NCBI GenBank assembly: GCA_028287035.1
Contig: JAQBQL010000025.1
Coordinates: 1-20,977 of the forward strand
Reading direction: 5' to 3'
Origin: Labilithrix sp.
GTDB taxonomy: Bacteria; Myxococcota; Polyangia; Polyangiales; Polyangiaceae
DNA: 20,977 bases
The first letter of the stretch is position 1, and each line of letters begins with the position of its first letter. Both the position numbers and the translations under genes were made by a program. This document shows positions 1 to 6,237 of the stretch, one piece after another. The notes below the pieces were generated by a model that searched no databases, was not told the DNA's origin, and saw only the letters and a program-made list of their open reading frames with translations.

Positions 1-143
1 CGAGCAAGCCGCCGAGCCCCACGCCGACCCCGCGAGCGGTTCGTTCGCCGCGGCCGCGCGCTGCGGGCGGCGCCGGCGCGAGCGGCAGCCCGGCCACGCG
101 ACCCGGCGGCCAGCGCCCCATCGACACGAGCTTCCCCAAGTGA
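1..143 (+). CDS. C-terminal tail of an unidentified Pro/Ala-rich protein (partial)
   Basis: An open frame enters from the left edge (codons in phase from base 3) and ends at the TGA at 141-143. The visible 46 residues are low-complexity, rich in Pro, Ala, Gly, Ser and Arg, and end in PIDTSFPK. No domain is visible, so function cannot be assigned from this piece. Its TGA overlaps the GTG start of the next gene (GTGA, 140-143), so the two are very probably translationally coupled and form one operon with the PEGA and binding-protein genes downstream. Disordered Pro/Ala tails of this type often follow the membrane or kinase portion of myxobacterial Ser/Thr kinases. A kinase is therefore a reasonable guess, but it is only inference. 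Confidence 0.6.
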   Translation, partial: SKPPSPTPTPRAVRSPRPRAAGGAGASGSPATRPGGQRPIDTSFPK

Positions 144-1132
144 GCGTGAACGTGCGTCGCGCATCGTCTCTCTCGGCGTTCCTCGCCCTCACGCTGCTCG
201 TGAGCCGGCCGGCGCTCGCGCAGTCCGCCGGCGGCTCGCCGTCGGCCGCTGCGAACGCCGAGGCGGAGGTGCACTTCAAACGCGGCGTGTCGCTCTACCA
301 GGAGTCCGACTTCCGCGGCGCGGTCGTCGAGTTCCGGCGCGCGTACGAGCTCGGTCGCAACTGGCGCCTCCTCTACAACGTCGGTCAGGCCGAGTACCAG
401 AGCCACGAGTACGCGGCGGCGCTCGCCTCGTTCGAGACGTTTCTCCGCGAGGGCGGCGAGCGCATCCCGAGGACGCGCCGCGCCGAGCTCGAGCAGGAGC
501 TCGTGCGGCTCCGCATGCGCGTCGGCAAGCTCACGATCCGCGCCAGCGTGCCGGGCTCGCTCGTCTTCATCGACGACGAGCCCGCCGGTGCGGTGCCGGT
601 GACGCGCAGCGTTTCGGTCGGCGGAAAGCGCATCGTCGTCAAGCACGACGGCTACCAGCCGTGGGTCCGGAACGTCGAGGTCGCGAGCGGCGACGACCTC
701 CTGTTCGAGGCGACGCTCGAGCCCTTCGCGGGCGCGGCGCCGGTCCCGAGCGCAGCCTCCGTCGCGCCGCTTCCGCCCTCGCCGGAGTATGCGTCCGCGC
801 CTCCGCAGGCGACGGGCCATCGCTTCCCCTGGGAGCCGTGGGCGATCACCGGCGGCCTCGCCGTTGCCACGGTCGCGACGGGCATCCTCGCGCTCACCGC
901 CTCCTCGAAGCTCGCGAGCGAGAAGAACCGGTTCGACGTCACCGACGACGAGCTCGCGTCCGCCTCCTCGCGCGTGAAGACGTTCGCGGTGCTCTCCGAC
1001 GTGTTCCTCGTCGGCACCGCGGTTGCAGCCGGCGCGTCGCTCTACTTCACGCTGAAGCCCACGGCGCCGTTCAGCGCGGGCCTCCGCTTCACGCCGAGCG
1101 CCTCGGGCGGCACCCTCTCGGGGCGCTTCTGA
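140..1132 (+). CDS. Exported TPR/PEGA-domain envelope protein with two C-terminal membrane helices
   Basis: 330 aa from a GTG that overlaps the preceding stop codon. Residues 1-27 form a signal peptide ending ALA-QS. Residues about 43-108 are TPR-like helical repeats (FKRGVSLYQESDFRGAV, then YNVGQAEYQSHEYAAALASF). Residues about 130-195 read as a PEGA domain (LTIRASVPGSLVFIDDEPAG, then a GYQPW segment), a small beta fold common in myxobacterial envelope proteins. A Pro/Ala linker (about 196-230) leads to two hydrophobic segments at about 234-254 and 283-304. The protein is probably anchored in the inner membrane with TPR and PEGA parts in the periplasm. The stop TGA (1130-1132) shares its A with the ATG of the next gene, so a joint role with that binding protein is likely. 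TPR/PEGA proteins are usually scaffolds; no enzymatic motif is visible. Confidence 0.85.
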   Translation: MSVNVRRASSLSAFLALTLLVSRPALAQSAGGSPSAAANAEAEVHFKRGVSLYQESDFRGAVVEFRRAYELGRNWRLLYNVGQAEYQSHEYAAALASFETFLREGGERIPRTRRAELEQELVRLRMRVGKLTIRASVPGSLVFIDDEPAGAVPVTRSVSVGGKRIVVKHDGYQPWVRNVEVASGDDLLFEATLEPFAGAAPVPSAASVAPLPPSPEYASAPPQATGHRFPWEPWAITGGLAVATVATGILALTASSKLASEKNRFDVTDDELASASSRVKTFAVLSDVFLVGTAVAAGASLYFTLKPTAPFSAGLRFTPSASGGTLSGRF

Positions 1133-2775
1133 TGCGGCCGCTGCGCCTCGCCGCGGGTCTCCTTGCCACGCTCGTCGCCGCCTGCTCGCTCCTCGTGGAG
1201 GCGTCACCGGCGCAGTGCAAGGTCGACGCCGACTGCTACACGCGCGGAGGCGAGTTCGCCGAAGCGGTGTGTCTCCACGATCGCTGCATCGCGCCCGACG
1301 GCGGCGGCGTGGACGCGGGGCTGTGCACGACCAACAAGGAATGCACGGCGAAGCTCGGCGCGCCCTCGCTCTGCCGCTCCACCGACCACGTCTGCGTCCG
1401 GCTGCTCTCGCCCGAGTGCCAGACGCTCGACGGCGACACGCAGGACGACGACGCGATCATCTTCGGCGCGCTCAACTCGATCTCCGGCCCCAACGGGACG
1501 TCCGGCGTCGCCCGGCAGAATGCCGGGGACCTCGCGCTCGGCGAGATCAAGGTGAGCGTCGGCGGCATCCGCGCGTCGGCCGGCGGCAAGTCGCGCCCGC
1601 TCGCCTTCGTGCAGTGCGACGACGCCGCCGACTCGCTGACCCCGGCGCGTCACCTCGTGGAAGACCTGCGGCTGCCCGCGATCGTCGGCGTGGCGTCGAG
1701 CTCGCGCGTCATCGACGTCGCCACCAAGGTGACCATCCCCAACGGCGTCCTCCTCATCACCCCGGTCGCGACGAGCCCGGCCATCACCTCGCTCGCCGAC
1801 AACGGGCTCCTCTGGCGCACGTCCCCGAGCGACGTCGTGCAGGCGATCGCCCTGAACGATCAGCTCGTGGCGCTCGAGGCCAAGTACCGCGTCGACAACG
1901 CGGTGCCGGCCGCGACGAAGATCCGGATCGCCATCGTCTACATCAACGAGTCGTACGGGCTCGGTCTCTACGAGGCGGTCACACGCGACGGGAAGATCAA
2001 CGGCAAGCCCATCGGCGATCCATCGAACAGCGGGCTCGTCACCGCCCTCTCGTACCCGCCGTCACCCACCGACCTCGCGGCGCAGGTCTCGAACCTGCTC
2101 GACCAGCCGCTGCGGCCGAACATCGTCGTCGCGTTCGGGTCGGCGGAGATCATCACGAAGCTCGTCCCGCCGCTCGAGGCGGGCTGGGGCTCGGGCGCGC
2201 CGCGGCCGCTCTACCTCTTCTCGGATGCGGTCCAGAAGACCGAGCTGCTCGATCTCGTCAGCAGCAACAACGCGCTCCGCAAGCGGATCCGCGGCACCGT
2301 CCCCGCCGCGCCGCGCTCCTCGAGCACGTTCCAGAGCTTCATCGGCAAGTACGAGGGCACCTACGGCGGTCCGGCGCCGTCCGTCTTCGGCATGGCCGGC
2401 ACGTACGACTCGGTCTTCCTGCTCGGGTACCTGGTCGGCGCCGCCGGCGAGCGTCCGATCACCGGCGCGGAGCTCGCGAAGGGCTTCGCGCGCCTCGTCT
2501 CGGGCGCGAAGATCGAGGCGGGCGGCACGAAGATGAACGCCGGCCTCGCGGCGCTCACCGCGCCGGGCTCGGTCGACTTCGAGGGGGCGTCGGGCCCGCT
2601 CGACTTCGACCTCATGACGGGCGAGGCGCCCTCGAACGTCGACGTGTGGTGCATCGACGCGCCCGCGCCGGGCAAGCCCGCGTTCATGCCGTCCGGGCGC
2701 CTCTACGATGCGACGGCCGGCGCGGTCACGGGCACGTTCAACGTCCCCGCATGCCACGCCGGAGCCGCCGACTGA
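1132..2775 (+). CDS. Periplasmic binding-protein-fold lipoprotein with N-terminal Cys-rich modules
   Basis: 547 aa from the ATG at 1132, which is coupled to the previous gene by TGATG. The N-terminus is a lipoprotein signal with lipobox VAAC (Cys18), so it is probably membrane-anchored. Residues about 29-96 carry eight further cysteines in two similar modules (C-x5-C then C-x4-C; C-x5-C then C-x6-C) plus a last Cys, as in secreted Polyangiales proteins. Residues about 105-545 resemble the type 1 periplasmic binding proteins of branched-chain amino acid transporters (Leu/Ile/Val-BP, Peripla_BP_6): IIFGALNSISGPNG at the start, LPAIVGVASSSRVIDVA, LLITPVATSPAIT, IAIVYINESYGLGLYEAV, and VFGMAGTYDSVFLLGYLVGA near the end. 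No permease or ATPase gene lies beside it, so it may be a sensor or receptor rather than a transporter subunit. The ligand is unknown. Confidence 0.85.
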   Translation: MRPLRLAAGLLATLVAACSLLVEASPAQCKVDADCYTRGGEFAEAVCLHDRCIAPDGGGVDAGLCTTNKECTAKLGAPSLCRSTDHVCVRLLSPECQTLDGDTQDDDAIIFGALNSISGPNGTSGVARQNAGDLALGEIKVSVGGIRASAGGKSRPLAFVQCDDAADSLTPARHLVEDLRLPAIVGVASSSRVIDVATKVTIPNGVLLITPVATSPAITSLADNGLLWRTSPSDVVQAIALNDQLVALEAKYRVDNAVPAATKIRIAIVYINESYGLGLYEAVTRDGKINGKPIGDPSNSGLVTALSYPPSPTDLAAQVSNLLDQPLRPNIVVAFGSAEIITKLVPPLEAGWGSGAPRPLYLFSDAVQKTELLDLVSSNNALRKRIRGTVPAAPRSSSTFQSFIGKYEGTYGGPAPSVFGMAGTYDSVFLLGYLVGAAGERPITGAELAKGFARLVSGAKIEAGGTKMNAGLAALTAPGSVDFEGASGPLDFDLMTGEAPSNVDVWCIDAPAPGKPAFMPSGRLYDATAGAVTGTFNVPACHAGAAD

Positions 2776-2806
2776 GCCGGCGGCCCCGCACGTGGCGCGC
2801 TCCGGC

Positions 2807-3661
2807 CTAGCGGCCAGCCTTTCGCTGCTGCTCCTGGTTCTGTTCGAGCTCCATCTCCTCGAGCGCCGCCGCGAGCTCGTCCTGCTCGTTGCGGTTGACG
2901 ACCGGCGTGCTCGCCGCGCGCGTGTCGGGAGCAGGAGCCTCGACGCGCTTCGGCGTCTCGGCGCGCACCTGCGGCGCCTCCTCGGGAGGAAGCATGCCCA
3001 TCTTGCGCTTGAGCGCCGCGAGGTCCTCGTCGGCTCCGGCCCCGCGCTCGAGGCTCTGGAACTTCGAGGCGAGCACGTCGCCCGTGTACTCCTCCTGCAG
3101 ATCGGCGGCGGCCTCGGCCTCGGCCTCGAGCTGGTCGATCTTGCCAGCCATGCGGTCGAACGTCTCGAAGGCGCTCTGATCCTTGAGACCGTGCATGGTC
3201 TCCTGGATCGCCTTCTGCGCCTCCGCGCGCTTCTTGCGTGCGACGAGGACGTTCTTCTTCCGCTTCGCCTCCTCGATCTTGTCGTTCAGCATCCGAAGAG
3301 CCTTCTTCAGCTGATCGACCGCGGTCTTCTGCTTCTGCCACTGATCCTTGTAGGTCTCGGCGAGAGCGTCGTGCTCCTTCTTGCGGGCGAGCGCCTCCTT
3401 CGCGAGCTCCTCGTTGCCCGCGCGGAGCGCCATCATCGCGCGGCGCTCCCACTCGGCGGCGTGCGCCATCTCCTGCTCGAACTGCTTGGCGAGGCGCTTC
3501 TCGTCGGCGATCGAGGAAGCGACCTGCTTCTTCGCCTCGACGAGCTGGTTGTTCATGTCCAGGACGACCTGGATCAGCATCTTCTCGGGGTCTTCCGACT
3601 TGCTGATCAGGTCGTTGAGGTTCGATTTGATGAGCTGCGCGAGGCGACTGAAGATGCCCAT
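2807..3661 (-). CDS. pspA: PspA/IM30 (Vipp1) family membrane-stress protein
   Basis: 284 aa. It begins MGIFSRLAQLIKSNLNDLIS, the amphipathic helix typical of PspA/IM30 proteins, followed by EDPEKMLIQVVLDMNNQLVEA. Residues about 25-210 are an almost continuous charged coiled coil, also typical of the family. Members bind stressed inner membrane and oligomerise to preserve the proton barrier. Residues about 225-284 form an extra tail: a Pro/Ala/Arg linker, then a short acidic helix (ELAAALEEMELEQNQEQ). This makes it longer than the roughly 220-aa E. coli PspA. It starts 2 bp after the stop of the YbjN-like gene, with a GAGGA-type ribosome site inside that gene's end, so both should be cotranscribed. 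There is no pspF or pspBC alongside, so regulation is not of the enteric type. The symbol reflects family membership only. Confidence 0.9.
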   Translation of the reverse strand: MGIFSRLAQLIKSNLNDLISKSEDPEKMLIQVVLDMNNQLVEAKKQVASSIADEKRLAKQFEQEMAHAAEWERRAMMALRAGNEELAKEALARKKEHDALAETYKDQWQKQKTAVDQLKKALRMLNDKIEEAKRKKNVLVARKKRAEAQKAIQETMHGLKDQSAFETFDRMAGKIDQLEAEAEAAADLQEEYTGDVLASKFQSLERGAGADEDLAALKRKMGMLPPEEAPQVRAETPKRVEAPAPDTRAASTPVVNRNEQDELAAALEEMELEQNQEQQRKAGR

Positions 3662-3663
3662 GG

Positions 3664-4065
3664 TCAGGAGTTCCTCTTGGAGAGCTCGGCGAGCTTGGCA
3701 ACCTGCTGGGCGAGCGTGACGTCGATCTCGTCAAGCGCGGCGGCGAGCTCGTTGTAGTCGAGGTTCTCGAGCTCGAGGGCGCTGGCGAGGACGATCTTGC
3801 CGTCCTCGAGGCCGAAGCTGATGTGCACGAGCGACTTCGCGTTGATCGTGAGGAGCTTCTCGTAGAGCTCGCCGTTCTGGGCGGGGCCCCCGGCGATGTC
3901 GCCGACGTGCACGCGCAGCACCACGAGCGGCGGGTCGACCCGGAGCGCGGTGGGAGGCATGTTGTCGCCGCCGTGGACGAGGAAGGTGCTGGGCTGATCG
4001 TCGACGTGGGTGAAACGCCGGCTCATCTTCTCGAGGTAGGCCTCGACGTCTTGGACACTACGCAT
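3664..4065 (-). CDS. Small YbjN-like protein upstream of pspA
   Basis: 133 aa using the ATG at 4065. A TTG at 4110 would add 15 residues without family character and lies only 2 nt from an AGGAG, too close to serve as its ribosome site. The sequence alternates helix and strand: an N-terminal helix (VQDVEAYLEKMSRRF), strands around FLVHGG, PLVVLRVHVGDI and LVHISFGLEDGKIVLASALE, and a long C-terminal helix (ELAAALDEIDVTLAQQVAKLAEL). This resembles the YbjN / secretion-chaperone-like fold (CesT-type), which I infer from pattern and not from a catalytic motif. There is no signal peptide or membrane segment, so it is cytoplasmic. It is the first gene of a two-gene operon with pspA (2-bp gap), suggesting a helper or adaptor for PspA. 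Confidence in the gene is high; confidence in the family is moderate. Confidence 0.75.
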   Translation of the reverse strand: MRSVQDVEAYLEKMSRRFTHVDDQPSTFLVHGGDNMPPTALRVDPPLVVLRVHVGDIAGGPAQNGELYEKLLTINAKSLVHISFGLEDGKIVLASALELENLDYNELAAALDEIDVTLAQQVAKLAELSKRNS

Positions 4066-4148
4066 GGTCGGGAGTGGTCTCCGGCGGCAGAACGCTGTGG
4101 TGAAGGACAAAACTCCTGCGGATCACGTGGCCGAGCGGGAGCCCGGGG

Positions 4149-4176
4149 AAGCTAACCACGCGATCGCACCGGCCAA
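4149..4176 (-). promoter_or_regulatory. Candidate sigma-70-type promoter of the YbjN-like/pspA operon
   Basis: On the minus strand TTGGCC (4176-4171) and TAGCTT (4154-4149) are separated by 16 nt. The start predicted about 7 nt downstream would give a leader of roughly 75 nt before the ATG at 4065. This operon therefore has a conventional leader, unlike most of its neighbours. Confidence 0.45.
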
Positions 4177-4251
4177 TGGCTGGCGAGCGTAGAGGGAAGG
4201 GGCCTTCCCGATCAACCGAACTTCCGGCCTTGCGGAGGAGGCAGAATGTCG

Positions 4252-4260
4252 TGCTACGCT
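4252..4260 (+). promoter_or_regulatory. Extended -10 element directly before the kinase gene
   Basis: TGC-TACGCT fits the extended -10 form TGn-TAnnnT. The hexamer ends 7 nt before the ATG at 4268, which places the predicted transcription start at or next to the start codon (a leaderless mRNA). A possible weak -35, TTGCGG, lies at 4230-4235 with a long 19-nt spacer. A GGAGGAGG-like run at 4234-4241 is too far from the ATG to act as its ribosome site. Confidence 0.5.
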
Positions 4261-4267
4261 CGGTTCG

Positions 4268-5311
4268 ATGGCATCCGAGCCCGGCCTCACGCCGGGATCG
4301 ATAATCGGCGGGGTCTACAAGATCCGTCGGATGATCGGTCAGGGCGGAATGGGTGAGGTGTACGCGGCGGAGGGCCGTGGCGGCGAGAAAGTCGCGCTCA
4401 AGATCCTCCACGAGCGCGCCGCCCAGGACCCGGACCTCGTCGCGCGTTTCAACCGCGAGGCGAACATCGCCAAGCAGATCCAGTCGCCCTTCGTCGCCGC
4501 CATCCTGGGCGCCGGCAAGGAGAAGGACGGGCGCCTCTGGATTGCCTTCGAGCGCCTCGTAGGCGAGGGGCTCGACGAGCGCCTCCGCCGCGAGCAGTAC
4601 CTCTCGTTTGCCGAGGTCGCGCCCATCGTCGAGGACGCGCTCCAGGGGCTCAGCGCCGCACACAACGCCCACGTCGTTCATCGGGACATCAAGCCGGCGA
4701 ACCTCTTCATCGAGAAGCGGAAGCTCACCCCCGAGGAGCTCTCGCAGGGCGACCACGAGGAGCGGACGCGCATCCTCGACTTCGGCGTCTCCAAGATGAA
4801 GCAAGGCGCATCGCGGCGGAGCGAGCCCTCGCTCACCGCGTTCGACGCGACGCTCGGGAGCTTCGCCTACATGGCGCCGGAGCAGGTGCGCGGGTCGGCC
4901 CGGGTCGACGAGCGCGCGGATCTCTATGCGCTCGGCGCAGTGGCGTTCCGGGCGCTCACCGGGCGGCTTCCGTTCGAGGGGTCGAATGCGCTGACGCTCA
5001 TCGCGCTGAAGCTCGATCGCGACCCGCCGACGCTCGCGCAGACGACCGGGGACACCTGGCCGGCGGCGATCGAGCGCTTTCTCTCGAAGATCATGTCCCG
5101 CGAGCGCGAGAAGCGCTTCGGGTCCGCGCTCGACGGGCTCGAGGCGTGGCGGAAGGTGTGCCGCGTCATGGGCAACGCGCGCCGCCGCCAGCCCGCTCCG
5201 CCGCCGAGCTTCTCGTCGCGAGACGTGGACGATCAGACCGAGGTGACCGCCGCCTCGTACACCGACGTCGGCCCGGGCAGCTTCAGCGGCCTTCCGCCTC
5301 GGCGTCGATAG
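4268..5311 (+). CDS. Soluble Hanks-type Ser/Thr protein kinase
   Basis: 347 aa. The kinase domain covers about residues 16-300. Visible motifs are the glycine loop GQGGMGEVY (24-32), VALK with the ATP-binding Lys45, the catalytic loop HRDIKPANL (138-146; Asp140, Asn145), DFG at 171-173, the MAPE motif (202-205) and the DERADLYALG segment (Asp218). All catalytic residues are present, so it should be active. The domain is followed by a short basic, Pro/Ser/Thr-rich tail (about 303-347). There is no transmembrane segment, unlike the many membrane-bound Pkn kinases, so it should act in the cytoplasm. It is monocistronic: a divergent operon lies upstream and a convergent gene starts its stop codon 10 bp downstream. 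The FHA-domain transcription activator at 6238 is a plausible phospho-dependent partner, by inference from proximity. Confidence 0.93.
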   Translation: MASEPGLTPGSIIGGVYKIRRMIGQGGMGEVYAAEGRGGEKVALKILHERAAQDPDLVARFNREANIAKQIQSPFVAAILGAGKEKDGRLWIAFERLVGEGLDERLRREQYLSFAEVAPIVEDALQGLSAAHNAHVVHRDIKPANLFIEKRKLTPEELSQGDHEERTRILDFGVSKMKQGASRRSEPSLTAFDATLGSFAYMAPEQVRGSARVDERADLYALGAVAFRALTGRLPFEGSNALTLIALKLDRDPPTLAQTTGDTWPAAIERFLSKIMSREREKRFGSALDGLEAWRKVCRVMGNARRRQPAPPPSFSSRDVDDQTEVTAASYTDVGPGSFSGLPPRRR

Positions 5312-5321
5312 AGGCGCGCCG

Positions 5322-6062
5322 CTAGCGGCAGGCCGGGCTGTCGACCGCGATGTTCTCGCACGACGTGCCGCTCGTGACCGCCTGCCGGAGATAGAAGAGC
5401 CGGCAGTTGAGCGTGTCGCCGGCGTCGGGGCCGAGCGCGCCCTCGCCGCCGCCGTCCACCCCGCCGTCGCGGTAGCCGAAGCCGACGCAGGCGGTCTGGC
5501 AATCCGGGTAGCTCGCGTACGGCGGGGGTCCGCCGTCGCTGCCGGCGCCGCACGCGCTCATGGCGAGCGCGCAGAAGATCGGGCATCGGTCGCCGCACAC
5601 GCCGCCGCCGTACGGGCCGGCGGCCGCGCAGTAGGTCGCGTCGGTGCGCGCCGGGCTCCCCGCGTAGAACGCGCGGCAGGCCACGCTGTCCCCCGCGCTC
5701 TCACCGGTCATGCCCGCCGGCAGCAGCCCGCAGAAGGCGAGGCACTCGTCGCGGGACGTGTACTGCGCGCTTCCCTCGGTGCAGCTCGCCTGGACGGTGT
5801 CGCAGTAGGCGCTGCACTCGGGCCCTTCGGGCGGGGCCGCGGCATCGGCCGTTCCTCCGTCCGGAGGGTCGACGTAGCCGCTGTCACGATGCGTCCCGGC
5901 CGCGTCGGCGTCGCCGCCGAGCCGGCTCTCGGCCGCGGTGGTCGTGCAGCCGGACGCGCTCGCCCCGACCCAGCAGGCGCCGAGCAGCACGACCGAGAGA
6001 CAGAGGGCGGCGCGCGCGCGTCTGGCGGCGACCGACCGGTACAGCGAAGGAAAGCGGCGCAT
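5322..6062 (-). CDS. Cys-rich secreted lipoprotein with internal duplication
   Basis: 246 aa from the ATG at 6062. That start is preceded by GAGAGG and gives a proper signal sequence, whereas an extension upstream to 6188 does not. The N-terminus has a basic stretch, a hydrophobic core and two possible lipobox cysteines (LGAC and, more likely, SASGC). A Gly/Asp/Ala/Pro-rich spacer follows, then two homologous Cys modules. The first runs from CSAYCDTVQASC through DECLAFC, VACRAFY and TYC. The second runs from CPIFCALAMSAC through DCQTAC, LNCRLFY and SCE. Equivalent cysteines recur in the same order, which indicates an internal duplication and probably a disulfide-bonded fold outside the cytoplasm. 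Such proteins are common and uncharacterised in Polyangiales; I cannot assign a function. It is convergent with the kinase gene (10 bp apart). Confidence 0.85.
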   Translation of the reverse strand: MRRFPSLYRSVAARRARAALCLSVVLLGACWVGASASGCTTTAAESRLGGDADAAGTHRDSGYVDPPDGGTADAAAPPEGPECSAYCDTVQASCTEGSAQYTSRDECLAFCGLLPAGMTGESAGDSVACRAFYAGSPARTDATYCAAAGPYGGGVCGDRCPIFCALAMSACGAGSDGGPPPYASYPDCQTACVGFGYRDGGVDGGGEGALGPDAGDTLNCRLFYLRQAVTSGTSCENIAVDSPACR

Positions 6063-6091
6063 GGCCTCTCGAGCTGCCGAGAAAAAGAAGC

Positions 6092-6105
6092 GGGTTCTGG
6101 AACCC
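6092..6105. promoter_or_regulatory. Inverted repeat in the leader of the Cys-rich lipoprotein gene
   Basis: GGGTTC and GAACCC are separated by 2 nt. The element lies about 30-43 nt upstream of the ATG at 6062, between its candidate promoter and ribosome site. The 6-2-6 symmetry suits a dimeric repressor site better than a hairpin with so small a loop. No regulator is identified. Confidence 0.35.
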
Positions 6106-6123
6106 CCGAAAGATGCTCCCACT

Positions 6124-6152
6124 AGCCTAGCGGGTGCGGGCGAAGCGAGCAA
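6124..6152 (-). promoter_or_regulatory. Candidate promoter of the Cys-rich lipoprotein gene
   Basis: On the minus strand TTGCTC (6152-6147) and TAGGCT (6129-6124) have a 17-nt spacer. The hexamer lies about 61 nt upstream of the ATG at 6062, so the transcript would have a leader of about 55 nt that includes the inverted repeat at 6092-6105 and a GAGAGG ribosome site. Confidence 0.45.
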
Positions 6153-6222
6153 AGTCGCGTCCCGAAAGCGGCCGCCGCCGCGACGCAACTCTCATTCCTC
6201 TTGCCGGGGACGGCTGCCGCCG

Positions 6223-6231
6223 TGTTAAAAG
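6223..6231 (+). promoter_or_regulatory. Extended -10 element next to the FHA-activator start
   Basis: TGT-TAAAAG matches the TGn extension and four of six -10 positions. It ends 6 nt before the GTG at 6238. No ribosome site lies in that gap, so a leaderless transcript is implied. Confidence 0.45.
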
Positions 6232-6237
6232 GGTCTC

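Noticed and set aside
2776..2806. Possible GCCGG/CCGGC terminator between convergent genes
   Set aside because: A 5-bp stem with a 21-nt loop is not convincing.
4066..4110. Earlier TTG start for the YbjN-like protein
   Set aside because: The added 15 residues lack any family character, and the AGGAG is only 2 nt from the TTG. The ATG at 4065 gives a cleaner start, although its own ribosome site is weak.
5318..5329. Perfect 12-bp palindrome GCCGCTAGCGGC at a convergent junction
   Set aside because: The stem is at most 4 bp around a CTAG loop with no T-run. It is too short to call a terminator, and such palindromes are common in GC-rich DNA.
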